Shown piece after piece: positions 25,012-33,359 of a stretch of 64,000 nucleotides of DNA. Positions within the stretch are counted from its first letter, which is position 1, and every line of letters begins with the position of its first letter. A program made the translations under genes and the position numbers. The stretch is from Streptomyces luomodiensis (GTDB lineage: Bacteria > Actinomycetota > Actinomycetes > Streptomycetales > Streptomycetaceae), in the NCBI RefSeq assembly GCF_031679605.1, contig NZ_CP117522.1, positions 8,618,001 to 8,682,000 of the forward strand. Direction: 5' to 3'. The notes under the pieces are model-generated. The model had not been told where the DNA came from, made no database searches, and was given only the letters and a program-made list of their open reading frames with translations.

Positions 25012-26478
25012 ATGAGACGCGAGAGACCGCTGTGCGCCCGCCTGGCCGCCCTCGTCACGGGAGCACTCGCCCTGCTGGCCCCGCAGCTCCTCCCGGCCCC
25101 GGCCGAGGCGGCACCGTCGGCCACCGTGTGCAACGCGTACTGCGACGGCCGGGACCCGGCGCTCGCCCCGCGAAGCCGCACCCCCCTCACGGCCACCCTC
25201 TTCTCCCGCTCCATCGCCCTGCACTTCGACGACGCCGACGCGATGGGCTGGGCCTCCATCGAAGACGGCAGCCCCGGCGACGAGGTGTGGCTGGATCGCT
25301 CGTTCGACGGCGGTCGCACCTGGTCCTCGGGCAGCCGCCTGGGGAACACCGCCATCCCCGCCGGGGCGCGGGGATGGCGCACCCTGATGTACAACGTGGA
25401 CGACTGGGGCGCCCATGGCGTGGGCGCGCTGCGGGCGTGCGGCAAGGCCGGTGACCGCGCCGACATCGCCTGCACCCCCTGGGCCCGTACGACCTGGAAC
25501 GCGGGCGACCGCCGCACGGCCGCCGCCACCGCGCAGATGGCGTTCTACGACTACCGGACCGGGCTGTTCGCCACCACCGGCTGGTGGAACTCGGCCAACG
25601 CCCTCACGGCCGTCATCGACAACATCCGCGTCACCGGCATGCGGAGCTACGCATACGCGATCGCCCGCACCTACGACCTCAACCTCGGCGCGCAGGGCGG
25701 GCAGTTCCGCAACGACTACATCGACGACACCGGCTGGTGGGGCCTGGCCTGGGTGGCCGCCTACGACCTCACCGGGGACTCCCGCTACCTCGCCACCGCC
25801 CGCGCCGACGCCGACCACATGGCCTCCTACTGGGACGGCACCTGCGGCGGCGGCGTGTGGTGGAGCACCGCGAAGACCTACAAGAACGCCATCGCCAACT
25901 CCCTCTACCTCCAGCTGAACGCCGCCCTGCACAACCGGATCCCCGGCGACACCACCTACCTCCAGCGGGCGAAGGCGGAGTGGACCTGGTTCCAGGGCAC
26001 CGGCATGGTGAACTCCTCGAACCTGGTCAACGACGGCATCGACCTGGGCACCTGCACGAACAACGGCAGCGCCGTCTGGTCCTACAACCAGGGCGTTCTG
26101 CTCGGCGGCCTCACCGAGCTGCACCAGGCCACCGGTGACGCCTCCGTACTCGCCACGGCCCGCCGCATCGGCACAGCCGCCACCACGTCGTCCCAGCTCA
26201 ACACGGCCGACGGCATCCTGAGGGATCCATGCGAGACCGGCGACTGCGGCGCGGACGGCCCCTCGTTCAAGGGCGCCCATGTGCGGGGGCTGGCCAAGCT
26301 GAACGCGGCCTTGTCCGACCACCCCTACACGGCCTATCTCGGGCGGCAGGCGGACCGCGCCCACGCCGCCGACCGCAACGCCCTGGACCAGTACGGACTG
26401 CGCTGGTCAGGGCCGCTGGACTCGACCGACGCGGCACGGCAGCACAGCGCGCTCGACCTGATGAACGCGGCCTCCTAG
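25012..26478 (+). CDS. Secreted GH76 alpha-1,6-mannanase
   Basis: A 488-residue exported enzyme. Residues 1-34 are a signal peptide (ends AEAAP). Residues about 36-155 form an accessory domain with [19 protein letters not shown], a pattern like small lectin or Asp-box modules. The GH76 (alpha/alpha)6 domain follows, with the adjacent catalytic aspartates D238-D239 in [15 protein letters not shown]76 enzymes hydrolyse the alpha-1,6-mannose backbone of yeast mannan (or mycobacterial lipomannan). ATG follows GACGAGGCAGGC, 17 bp after the GH64 stop. Together they remove mannan and beta-glucan layers of fungal walls. Confidence 0.92.
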   Translation: MRRERPLCARLAALVTGALALLAPQLLPAPAEAAPSATVCNAYCDGRDPALAPRSRTPLTATLFSRSIALHFDDADAMGWASIEDGSPGDEVWLDRSFDGGRTWSSGSRLGNTAIPAGARGWRTLMYNVDDWGAHGVGALRACGKAGDRADIACTPWARTTWNAGDRRTAAATAQMAFYDYRTGLFATTGWWNSANALTAVIDNIRVTGMRSYAYAIARTYDLNLGAQGGQFRNDYIDDTGWWGLAWVAAYDLTGDSRYLATARADADHMASYWDGTCGGGVWWSTAKTYKNAIANSLYLQLNAALHNRIPGDTTYLQRAKAEWTWFQGTGMVNSSNLVNDGIDLGTCTNNGSAVWSYNQGVLLGGLTELHQATGDASVLATARRIGTAATTSSQLNTADGILRDPCETGDCGADGPSFKGAHVRGLAKLNAALSDHPYTAYLGRQADRAHAADRNALDQYGLRWSGPLDSTDAARQHSALDLMNAAS

Positions 26479-26485
26479 CCGGGAC

Positions 26486-26521
26486 CGCGCCCGCCGTGCC
26501 CGCCGCGCCCGCCGTGCCCGC
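26486..26521. repeat. 18-bp perfect tandem duplication after GH76
   Basis: Two identical 18-bp copies (26486-26503, 26504-26521) of CGCGCCCGCCGTGCCCGC start 8 bp after the GH76 stop. The stop itself is not included. It belongs to the set of short tandem duplications found at gene 3' ends in this window. Confidence 0.85.
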
Positions 26522-26603
26522 GGCCGGACGCGGCGGGCGCGGCAGCGGACAGCCGGACACTCGGGGACGTATCGTTGCGGGTGGACGGCGAGCGGAGCGT
26601 TTC

Positions 26604-27212
26604 ATGACCACACCGCGGGATCTGCTGATCGTCACCTTGGACGTGGCACCCATCCGCCCCCTGGAGCGAGGCGATCTGTCGCTCGCGCTCGCGGGGGCCG
26701 AGCTGATCGACCTCCTCGGCGCCGAGGCCCTCGGACTGGAGGAGGACCGCATCGTGCCGCGCCTCAGCCCGGCCACCGGGGACCGCATGCTGGACGAGGC
26801 CGCGTCCTCGCTTCAGCGGCAGCCGCCGTACGAGCCGGTCGGCGATTGGCTGTGGCGCAGAGGCCGCGATCTGACCCCGGCCTACCTGGACGCCCTGGAG
26901 GCCGCCGGGCAGGTCACCCGGCGCCGCCACGGCTGGCTGCCGGTCCGCCCCGGTCAGGCCGTGCCGGTCGACTCACCCGCCCGTCGGCACGCCACGGACC
27001 GCTGGTCCTCGGACGAGCCCGTCCTCGCCTCCCTCGCGGCGGCCATCGGGGTCCGTGAGGAGCCCACGGGAGACGTCGCGGACGGCGTGGCCGACGAGGC
27101 GGTCGTGACCGTGCTCGCCACCGTCAACGACGCGGTGATGGAGCTGGAGGCCGTCCGGCAGCGGCGCGCCATCGAGCAGGCGGCCTACGACAACGTCTGG
27201 CGCGGCGAATGA
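26604..27212 (+). CDS. GPP34 (GOLPH3-like) family protein
   Basis: A 202-residue cytoplasmic protein with the GPP34 fold, which in eukaryotic GOLPH3 binds phosphatidylinositol-4-phosphate. The start TTPRDLLIVTLDVAP is the family opening, ERGDLSLALAGAELIDLLG forms helix 1, and the C-terminal helical part with VVTVLATVNDAVMELEAVRQRR is typical. Bacterial members are abundant in Streptomyces; their role is unclear. ATG at 26604 follows GGAGCG. The stop codon lies in a 36-bp duplicated segment. No functional link to the flanking mannanase or ligase genes is evident. Confidence 0.85.
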   Translation: MTTPRDLLIVTLDVAPIRPLERGDLSLALAGAELIDLLGAEALGLEEDRIVPRLSPATGDRMLDEAASSLQRQPPYEPVGDWLWRRGRDLTPAYLDALEAAGQVTRRRHGWLPVRPGQAVPVDSPARRHATDRWSSDEPVLASLAAAIGVREEPTGDVADGVADEAVVTVLATVNDAVMELEAVRQRRAIEQAAYDNVWRGE

Positions 27213-27273
27213 GCGTCTCGCGGCGCTGAGGTCGCGCGCGGCGCATGAGCGGTTCGCGGCGCTGACGTCCCGC
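27202..27273. repeat. 36-bp tandem duplication spanning the GPP34 stop codon
   Basis: Two 36-bp copies (27202-27237, 27238-27273) agree at 31 of 36 positions. The first contains the GPP34 stop (TGA 27210-27212); the second repeats an in-frame TGA 36 bp on. Each unit also has a TGA in another frame. Confidence 0.85.
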
Positions 27274-27403
27274 GCGCACCCGGGCCCCGGGCCCGCCGGC
27301 GGCCGTGATCCGCGAAGCCGGGCCCCGGGCGGAGCGTGCCGCCGTATCGTGTCGGGTGATCAACCACGTCCCAGTCGGCACCACCACCCGAACGGAGACG
27401 CAC

Positions 27404-28981
27404 ATGGACCCGTACGCCGAAGCCGTCGGTCACAGATCCCCCCACCACGACGCCGACCCCCTCCCGGCCCCCTTCCCCCAGGCCCTCATCGACGCCTTCC
27501 GCGCGCGGCCGGAGCTGCCCGCCTTCGAACACCGGTCGGGCACCGTCTCCCGGGGCGCGGTGCTGGAGCTGATCGGCCGGTGCGCGGACGGGCTGCGGGC
27601 GGCGGGGCTCGGGCCGGGACGGTCGGTCGCGGTGGCCACCGATGTGACGCCGGAGGGTTTCGCGGTGCTCCTGGCGGCCTACGCGGTGGGCTGCCGGGTG
27701 ACGGGGCTGCGGCCCGGGATGCCCCCGGCGCATCTGGAGTACGTCCTCTCCGACGGCATCGACGCCCTGGTGGCCGACGAGACCGGTGCGGCCCTCGAGC
27801 TGCCGGCCGCCACGGGCGACGTGACCGTGTTACGGCTGGGCGAGGACCTGCTGGACGCCCACCCGAAGGCCGTGGGGGAGCTGACCGCCCAGGGCCGTCC
27901 CGACGACATCGCCCTGGTGACACTCACCAGCGGCAGCACCGGACGCCCCAAGGGCTGCGCCCAGACCTACCGTTCGCTCTCCCTCAACTGGGCGTGGCAG
28001 CCCGCGCGCTGGACCGAACGGACCGCGCGGCTCGCGGCGGGCTATCGGCGGTTCCTGCTCTTCGGCACCCTGAGCAGCGCGGTGATCTTCGAACACCTGG
28101 GGGTCTGTCTGCTGGGCGGTGGCACCGCCGTCATCCCCGAGCCGCCCCTGGCCTTCCCGCAGGTCTTCGAGCGCCACCGGATCACCGGGTGTCTGATGAC
28201 CGTCGCCCGGCTGCACCACGTACTGGACGTCCTGCGCACCGATCCCGTCGACGTCAGCAGCCTCCAGGTGCTGCTGGTGGCCGGGTCCCCGCTCGCCCCG
28301 CACCGGTTCGCGGAGGCGGCCCGGCGGCTGGGCCCGGTGGTCCACCAGGGGTACGGGCAGACGGAGACCGGCATGCTCACCCTGCTCACCCCGGACGACC
28401 TGGCCCAGTGGCCGGGCCGGCTGTACGACTCGGTGGGCCGGGCGTGGTCCGGGGTGGAGATCAGCGTCCGCGACCCCGAGGAGCGGCCGGTGCCCGCCGG
28501 GACCACCGGCGAGATATGGGTCCGCACCGACTCCGCGATGGCGGGCTACTGGCAGGATGAGGAGCGCACCCGGGAGGTCCTGCGGGGCGGGTGGGTGCGC
28601 ACCCGCGATGTCGGCCACCTGGACGGCCACGGCTTTCTGCGGCTCACCGGACGCGCCCGGGACGTGGTCATCATCAACGCCATCGTGCACTACGCCGGGG
28701 CGATCGAACGGGCGCTGGCGGCCCATCCCGATGTCGACCAGGCGTATGTGGTGGCCGCGCCCGATGAGCGCACCGGTGAGGCCGCGCATGCCTTCGTCGT
28801 CCCGGCCGAGGGCCGGGAACCGGACCTCGACGCCGTACGCGCCCTGGTGGCACGGGAGTTGGGGGAGGCGAGCGTCCCCGCCACCGTCACCGTCGTGGCC
28901 GAGGTGCCCCTGGCGGCGAGCGGCAAACCGGACAAGCGGGCGCTGCTGTCGCGGGTGTCCGGGCCGCTGGAGGCGTCGTGA
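27404..28981 (+). CDS. AMP-dependent acyl-CoA synthetase/acyl-adenylating enzyme
   Basis: A 525-residue ANL-superfamily enzyme that activates a carboxylic acid as acyl-AMP. The phosphate loop LTSGSTGRPKGCA lies near 172, GYGQTETG (A5-like) near 320, the ribose-binding Asp region near VRTRDVGHLDGHG, and the C-terminal catalytic Lys in AASGKPDKRALL. Its length and C-terminal subdomain fit acyl-CoA ligases; no carrier domain is attached. ATG at 27404 follows CGGAGAC. It overlaps the next, unknown gene by GTGA (28978-28981), so the two are coupled and likely act on one substrate. Substrate cannot be predicted. Confidence 0.88.
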   Translation: MDPYAEAVGHRSPHHDADPLPAPFPQALIDAFRARPELPAFEHRSGTVSRGAVLELIGRCADGLRAAGLGPGRSVAVATDVTPEGFAVLLAAYAVGCRVTGLRPGMPPAHLEYVLSDGIDALVADETGAALELPAATGDVTVLRLGEDLLDAHPKAVGELTAQGRPDDIALVTLTSGSTGRPKGCAQTYRSLSLNWAWQPARWTERTARLAAGYRRFLLFGTLSSAVIFEHLGVCLLGGGTAVIPEPPLAFPQVFERHRITGCLMTVARLHHVLDVLRTDPVDVSSLQVLLVAGSPLAPHRFAEAARRLGPVVHQGYGQTETGMLTLLTPDDLAQWPGRLYDSVGRAWSGVEISVRDPEERPVPAGTTGEIWVRTDSAMAGYWQDEERTREVLRGGWVRTRDVGHLDGHGFLRLTGRARDVVIINAIVHYAGAIERALAAHPDVDQAYVVAAPDERTGEAAHAFVVPAEGREPDLDAVRALVARELGEASVPATVTVVAEVPLAASGKPDKRALLSRVSGPLEAS

Positions 28982-29454
28982 CGGTGTCGGTCTGCTCGTT
29001 GCTCCTCAGCACGCCACAGGTGATTCCCGCGGGCGGGTACCACGTGGTGCGCTTTCCCTTCGGCTCCGCCGAGTCCTACGACACGCACGGTATGCACCAG
29101 GTGGCCCAGCCCGACGGCCATACGGTCGGGGACTGGCGCACCGATGACCGCGCGGGGCTGATCTGGCCCTCGGCGGACGGCTGGGGAGCGCTGACGGCCA
29201 TGATCCAGTGGGAGGCCGGAAGCTACACCGAGCTGCGGGACCGGTTCGTACGGGACCCGCTGGGGCTGTCGACGGGCGCGGACAGCACGGCCACGGACCA
29301 CCGGCCGCCGAGCCCGGGGATGCAGTGTTTCACCAAGCACCACGAGATCTTCGTGCATCCGGGGACCCCGCTGGCGCTGATGGTCTCCCACAACGCCGGT
29401 GCCTCGGCCAGGCTGGTCTTCGCCGAGTTCAAACTGGCCATCCACCCGGTCTGA
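28978..29454 (+). CDS. Unknown protein coupled to the acyl ligase
   Basis: A 158-residue protein from a GTG overlapping the ligase stop. It has no signal peptide and no motif I recognise. It is rich in His and aromatic residues (GGYHVVRFPFGSAESYD, HGMHQVAQPDGH, CFTKHHEIFVHPGTPLALMVSHN), mostly predicted beta, which would suit a beta-sandwich or cupin-like fold, but this is only a guess. Tight coupling implies a role with the adenylating enzyme, for example in using or delivering the activated acid. A strong terminator follows 10 bp after the stop. Confidence 0.65.
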   Translation: MTVSVCSLLLSTPQVIPAGGYHVVRFPFGSAESYDTHGMHQVAQPDGHTVGDWRTDDRAGLIWPSADGWGALTAMIQWEAGSYTELRDRFVRDPLGLSTGADSTATDHRPPSPGMQCFTKHHEIFVHPGTPLALMVSHNAGASARLVFAEFKLAIHPV

Positions 29455-29463
29455 CCGGCCGGA

Positions 29464-29494
29464 CGTCCCGGCACGCCCAGGGCGTGCCGGGACG
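29464..29494. terminator. Strong bidirectional terminator hairpin
   Basis: CGTCCCGGCACGCC (29464-29477) and GGCGTGCCGGGACG (29481-29494) form a perfect 14-bp stem with a three-base loop. It separates the convergent unknown gene and antiporter gene. No T-run is present, as usual in Streptomyces. Confidence 0.85.
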
Positions 29495-29498
29495 CCGC

Positions 29499-30776
29499 TC
29501 AGCTCCCGGCCGGCACCGCCGCCGCGGTGCCGCTCGGTTCCCCGGCCGGCCGGGACCTGGCGTCCCGGCGGTCCAGCCAGTTGAGCACCGGGACCGTCAT
29601 CACCGTGGTCACCAGGGCCACCAGGACCAGCGCGGCGAACAGCTCGTCGCCGACGATCCCGGCCGACAGCCCGATGTTGAGCGCGATGAGCTGCATCAGC
29701 CCGCGCGCGTTCATCAGGGCACCGACCCTGACCGCCACCGGACCGGACTCCCCGCACAGCTTGGCGGCCGCCCAGCAGCCGCCGAACTTGCCCACCGACG
29801 CGAGGACGACGCAGGCCGCGCCGAAGGCCATCACGGCCGGGTCCGCGAACACGTCGAAGCGGGTGTTGAGACCGGAGTAGGTGAAGAACATCGGCACGAA
29901 GATCACCTGGGTCGGACCCTGGATGGTCCGCACCACCCGCTCGGCCGCCTCGTGGCGGGGCATGGCCAGCCCGACGCAGAACGCCCCGAAGACGGCGTAC
30001 AGCTGGATGGTGTCGGTGAACCAGGCGCCGCAGAACAGCACCGCGACCGTGAACAGCAGCCGGGTCTCGTCGCTCAGCCCCGGCCTGGTCACGATCCACA
30101 CCAGCAGCCGCCGCCCCACCAGGAACAGGACGGCCACGAAGACCAGCGAACCGCCCAGCGCCTTGACGATCGGCCCGGTCCTCTCCGAGGCCACGCTCAG
30201 CACCCCGGCGAGGAGGAGCCAGGCGGCCGCGTCATCGGTGGCCCCCGAGGCGAGGGACAGCGAGCCGTGCCGGGTGCCGGACAGCCCCTGCTCGGTGATG
30301 ATGCGCGCCAGCATCGGGAACGCGGTGATGGCGAGCGCGACCCCGACGAAGGCCGCGGTCACCCAGACCGAGACGCCGTCGACGAAGATGCCGACGTGGC
30401 CGTGGGACGCGAAGGTCAGCCCCACGCCCAGCAGCAGCGGGACCGCCACCCCGGCGGAGGAGACCGCCACCGCGGTTCCGGCCAGCCCCCGGCTCGCATG
30501 GGCCCGGAACGCGTATCCCGCGTGGAACATCAGGGCCACCAGGCCGATCTGTCCGGCCACGTACAGCACCGGCGTGAGCTCCGGCGGGAAGACCGCGTCC
30601 GACGCGTCCGGCGCCAGCAGCCCGAAGAGGGACGGGCCGAGCACCACTCCGGCGATCATCTCCCCGACCACCGGCGGCTGGCCGAACCGGCCCGCCACCA
30701 GCACCACCAGACGGCAGGTCAGCAGGATCACCACGGCGGCGATGAAGAAGGCGGGGGCGAGCTCTGTGGGAGTCAT
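29499..30776 (-). CDS. Cation:proton antiporter (CPA2/Kef-type)
   Basis: A 425-residue membrane protein with about 12 hydrophobic segments. GQPPVVGEMIAGVVLGPSLFG in helix 2 and SGATDDAAAWLL with the paired aspartates are the CPA2 signatures for Na+ or K+/H+ exchange. It lacks a TrkA-N domain. The gene is the last of a tight leftward run, 13 bp after the unusual P450. Antiporters of this type recur at the ends of natural-product clusters, where they may give ion homeostasis or self-resistance (inference). Confidence 0.9.
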   Translation of the reverse strand: MTPTELAPAFFIAAVVILLTCRLVVLVAGRFGQPPVVGEMIAGVVLGPSLFGLLAPDASDAVFPPELTPVLYVAGQIGLVALMFHAGYAFRAHASRGLAGTAVAVSSAGVAVPLLLGVGLTFASHGHVGIFVDGVSVWVTAAFVGVALAITAFPMLARIITEQGLSGTRHGSLSLASGATDDAAAWLLLAGVLSVASERTGPIVKALGGSLVFVAVLFLVGRRLLVWIVTRPGLSDETRLLFTVAVLFCGAWFTDTIQLYAVFGAFCVGLAMPRHEAAERVVRTIQGPTQVIFVPMFFTYSGLNTRFDVFADPAVMAFGAACVVLASVGKFGGCWAAAKLCGESGPVAVRVGALMNARGLMQLIALNIGLSAGIVGDELFAALVLVALVTTVMTVPVLNWLDRRDARSRPAGEPSGTAAAVPAGS

Positions 30777-30789
30777 CGTCGCGCCCTCC

Positions 30790-32220
30790 TCATCGGTCGG
30801 CGACGGCCGGTGCGGCGGAGCCGCCGGACGCCGTGGCGAAGTAGTTCCGGCACAGCCCCTGGCGCCGGGCGTCCCACACCATGTAGCCGCCGAGCACCAG
30901 CTGGGTCAGGCTGCGCGGAATCGCCGCCCACCGGTCGCCCAGCCGCATCCCCGCGAGCTTTACGGCCCGCCTGGCCGGCCCCCACACCGGCGGGGTCCGC
31001 CGGGTGGTGTGCGGAATCAGCAGACAGGGACCGCGGCTGGGCAGCGACCGGGTGTGCTCGGCCGAGGACGCCAGCCGGAACCGCCGCAGCACCTCCTCGG
31101 CCGCGGCCCGCATGGTCAGCACGGCGAAGCCACGGGCCGGACACGGCCGGTTGGCGGTCACGCCGAACGGGATGAAGGAGGACGGCCTGGTGTCCGCCGA
31201 CAGCCAGCGGTCCGGATCGAAGCGCTCCTGGGCGCCGGCCCCCGACCGCTGATACTCGGGGTAGTTGAACAGCAGCACCGAGCCCGCCGGTATCGGCGGT
31301 CTCCCGGCCCGGGGGATCTCCCCGGTGGTGATGCGGTGGGCCACGCCGAAGAGCGGGAAGTGCTGGAGCGTCTCGTTGATGACGTGGTCCAGGTAGTCGG
31401 CGTCCTCCTCGCCGGACAGCAGACGCTCCTGGACCGGCCGGTGCGTGGCGAGGGCCAGCAGCAGATGGGCCATCGCCTCCGAGGACTGCACCACGGCGGT
31501 GTTGAAGAACGTGCCCTGGAGGTAGTACGCCCGCTCCCGCTCGGTGAGCAGCGACGGCAGCGGCACCGGCGGTGGCGCGCTCGCCAGCCGGTTCCGCAGA
31601 TACCCGGTGAGCCGGTCGCGCCGGTCCATATGGCGCAGGCTGGTGCACTTCAGGGCGCTGACCACGTCCTCGGCGTTGCCGACGATCAGATCCCGGACGT
31701 GGCGTGGGCACGGTTCGCGGAAGACCACCTCGTAGTAGACCTCGGCCCACACCGGCATCATCAGATCGCGCAGCCGCACCCGGTGCTCCCGGGCGCCGGA
31801 CCGGCCGGCCCCCTCGTCGAGCTCGTCGAGCACCCGCCGGGTGCGGCGCCGGACCAGCTCGGTCCACTCCTCCCGGGAGAGCCCGGCGAGGATCCGCCGG
31901 GTCGTCCTGGCCACCTCCTCGTACCGCGGGCCCGGCTCCAGGTGCTCCTGGTGGACTTCGGGGCCGGGGGAGAGCCAGTACCAGAAGAGGTCGGACAGGG
32001 CGGCGCCACGGCTGCGGCCGTTCGCGGCCGGATGCCCGTAGACCCGCTTGAACTCCTCGGCGGGCACCTCGCGGCCGGGCGCCGGGATGCCCTCCTCGCC
32101 GTTGACCCGGGCGAACAGGCGCACCCGCAGGGCGACCACCAGCCGGGGCAGCCAGTACGGGAGGCTGGCCGTCAGCCCCACCGCCGCCGCACCGGCGACC
32201 GGCCGGCCGACGCCGCTCAT
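30790..32220 (-). CDS. Divergent cytochrome P450-like protein with altered hallmark motifs
   Basis: A 476-residue P450-fold protein. The heme-thiolate Cys is kept in PFGVTANRPCPARG near residue 375, but the flanking pattern departs from FxxGxxxCxG: the CxG is CPA. The K-helix is NETLQHFPL, so ExxR reads ExxQ. The I-helix (GTFFNTAVVQSSEAM) lacks the A/G-G-x-D/E-T oxygen-activation motif. The N-terminus has a hydrophobic stretch (VGLTASLPYWLPRLVVAL) that may anchor it. ATG overlaps the preceding oxidase stop by 4 bp. A non-monooxygenase role, such as peroxide- or substrate-hydroperoxide chemistry as in CYP74-like enzymes, or a non-catalytic role, should be considered. Confidence 0.75.
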   Translation of the reverse strand: MSGVGRPVAGAAAVGLTASLPYWLPRLVVALRVRLFARVNGEEGIPAPGREVPAEEFKRVYGHPAANGRSRGAALSDLFWYWLSPGPEVHQEHLEPGPRYEEVARTTRRILAGLSREEWTELVRRRTRRVLDELDEGAGRSGAREHRVRLRDLMMPVWAEVYYEVVFREPCPRHVRDLIVGNAEDVVSALKCTSLRHMDRRDRLTGYLRNRLASAPPPVPLPSLLTERERAYYLQGTFFNTAVVQSSEAMAHLLLALATHRPVQERLLSGEEDADYLDHVINETLQHFPLFGVAHRITTGEIPRAGRPPIPAGSVLLFNYPEYQRSGAGAQERFDPDRWLSADTRPSSFIPFGVTANRPCPARGFAVLTMRAAAEEVLRRFRLASSAEHTRSLPSRGPCLLIPHTTRRTPPVWGPARRAVKLAGMRLGDRWAAIPRSLTQLVLGGYMVWDARRQGLCRNYFATASGGSAAPAVADR

Positions 32221-33350
32221 GAGACCACCCCGCCGGGCCGGGCGGTGTCCGCGCCGGGGAGGGGCAGCGGCGGCGGCCCCCAGGCCGGGGCGCGCACCAG
32301 ATCCGGGGTGAGGTCCTGGACGCCGCAGGCGCCGCACAGCGCCAGGGCCTGGTCGACCTCCTCGCGCAGCAGCTCCAGCAGCCGCCGCACCCCCTTCTCC
32401 CCGCCCTCGGCCAGGGCCCACATCACCGGGCGGCCGATGCCCACGGCGGACGCCCCGAGCGCCAGCGCCTTGACCACATCGGTGCCCCGCCGCACACCGC
32501 CGTCCAGCACGACCGGGACGCGTCCGGCGACCGCCGCGCGGATCTCTGGCAGCAGCTCGACCGTGGCGGGCACGGTGTCCAGCTGACGGCCCCCGTGGTT
32601 GGACAGCAACAGCCCGTCGGCACCGTGGCGCACCGCCAGCCGGGCGTCCTCGGGGTGCAGGACGCCCTTGAGCAGGATCGGCAGCGAGGTGATCCCGCGC
32701 AGCCAGTCGAGGTGCGCCCAGGAGATCTCCGGCGACATGGCGATCGAGCGCACCCGGCCGCCCTCGTGCGGATCGACCATGTGCGCACAGCGCAGCCCGT
32801 CCGGCAGGTCCAGGAAGCCGTTGCGCAGATCGCGTTCGTGCGCGCCGCGCACCGGGGAGTCCACGGTGACCACCAGGGCGGTGCACCCGGCGTCGGTGGC
32901 CCGCCGCACCAGGGCCTCGGTGAACTCCAGGTCGGGCTGGAGGTAGAGCTGGAACCACAGGGGCGCCGGGGCGCCGTCCGCGCCGGCGCCACGGGCGGCC
33001 TCGGCGATGTCCTCCACCGCCACCGTGGACGCCATGGACACGATCATGATCGCTCCGGCGGCCGCGGCCGCGCGGGCGGTGGCCAACTCCCCTTCCTCGT
33101 CGCAGAGTTTGTGGAAGGCGGTCGGTGAGAGCAGGACCGGGGTCCGCGCCCGGCTGCCGGCCACGGTGACCTCCTGCGTCCGTACCGCGCTGCCGCGCAG
33201 CACCCTGGGCAGCAGCCGCAGCCGCCGGAACGCCTCTTCATTGGCCCGTACGGTGATCTCGTCCCCCGCTCCGCCGGCGATGAAGTCGGCGTGAACGGGG
33301 TCGAGTCTGGTCCGGGCGGCGGTTTCGAAGTCCTGGACGGTCATCAGCAC
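32217..33350 (-). CDS. FMN-dependent alpha-hydroxy-acid oxidase
   Basis: A 377-residue TIM-barrel flavoprotein of the glycolate/lactate/mandelate oxidase family, converting a 2-hydroxy acid to a 2-oxo acid. LLLSNHGGRQLD near 260 contains the catalytic His and the substrate-binding Arg, ILLKGV supplies the FMN-binding Lys, and VVLDGGVRRGTDVVKALALGA binds phosphate. The start is GTG at 33350 or the ATG two codons later (33344). It lies 9 bp after the FOXRED2-like gene and overlaps the P450-like gene. 4-Hydroxymandelate oxidases in glycopeptide pathways belong here, but no phenylglycine genes are visible. Confidence 0.9.
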   Translation of the reverse strand: MLMTVQDFETAARTRLDPVHADFIAGGAGDEITVRANEEAFRRLRLLPRVLRGSAVRTQEVTVAGSRARTPVLLSPTAFHKLCDEEGELATARAAAAAGAIMIVSMASTVAVEDIAEAARGAGADGAPAPLWFQLYLQPDLEFTEALVRRATDAGCTALVVTVDSPVRGAHERDLRNGFLDLPDGLRCAHMVDPHEGGRVRSIAMSPEISWAHLDWLRGITSLPILLKGVLHPEDARLAVRHGADGLLLSNHGGRQLDTVPATVELLPEIRAAVAGRVPVVLDGGVRRGTDVVKALALGASAVGIGRPVMWALAEGGEKGVRRLLELLREEVDQALALCGACGVQDLTPDLVRAPAWGPPPLPLPGADTARPGGVVS

Positions 33351-33359
33351 GGGGCCGGG

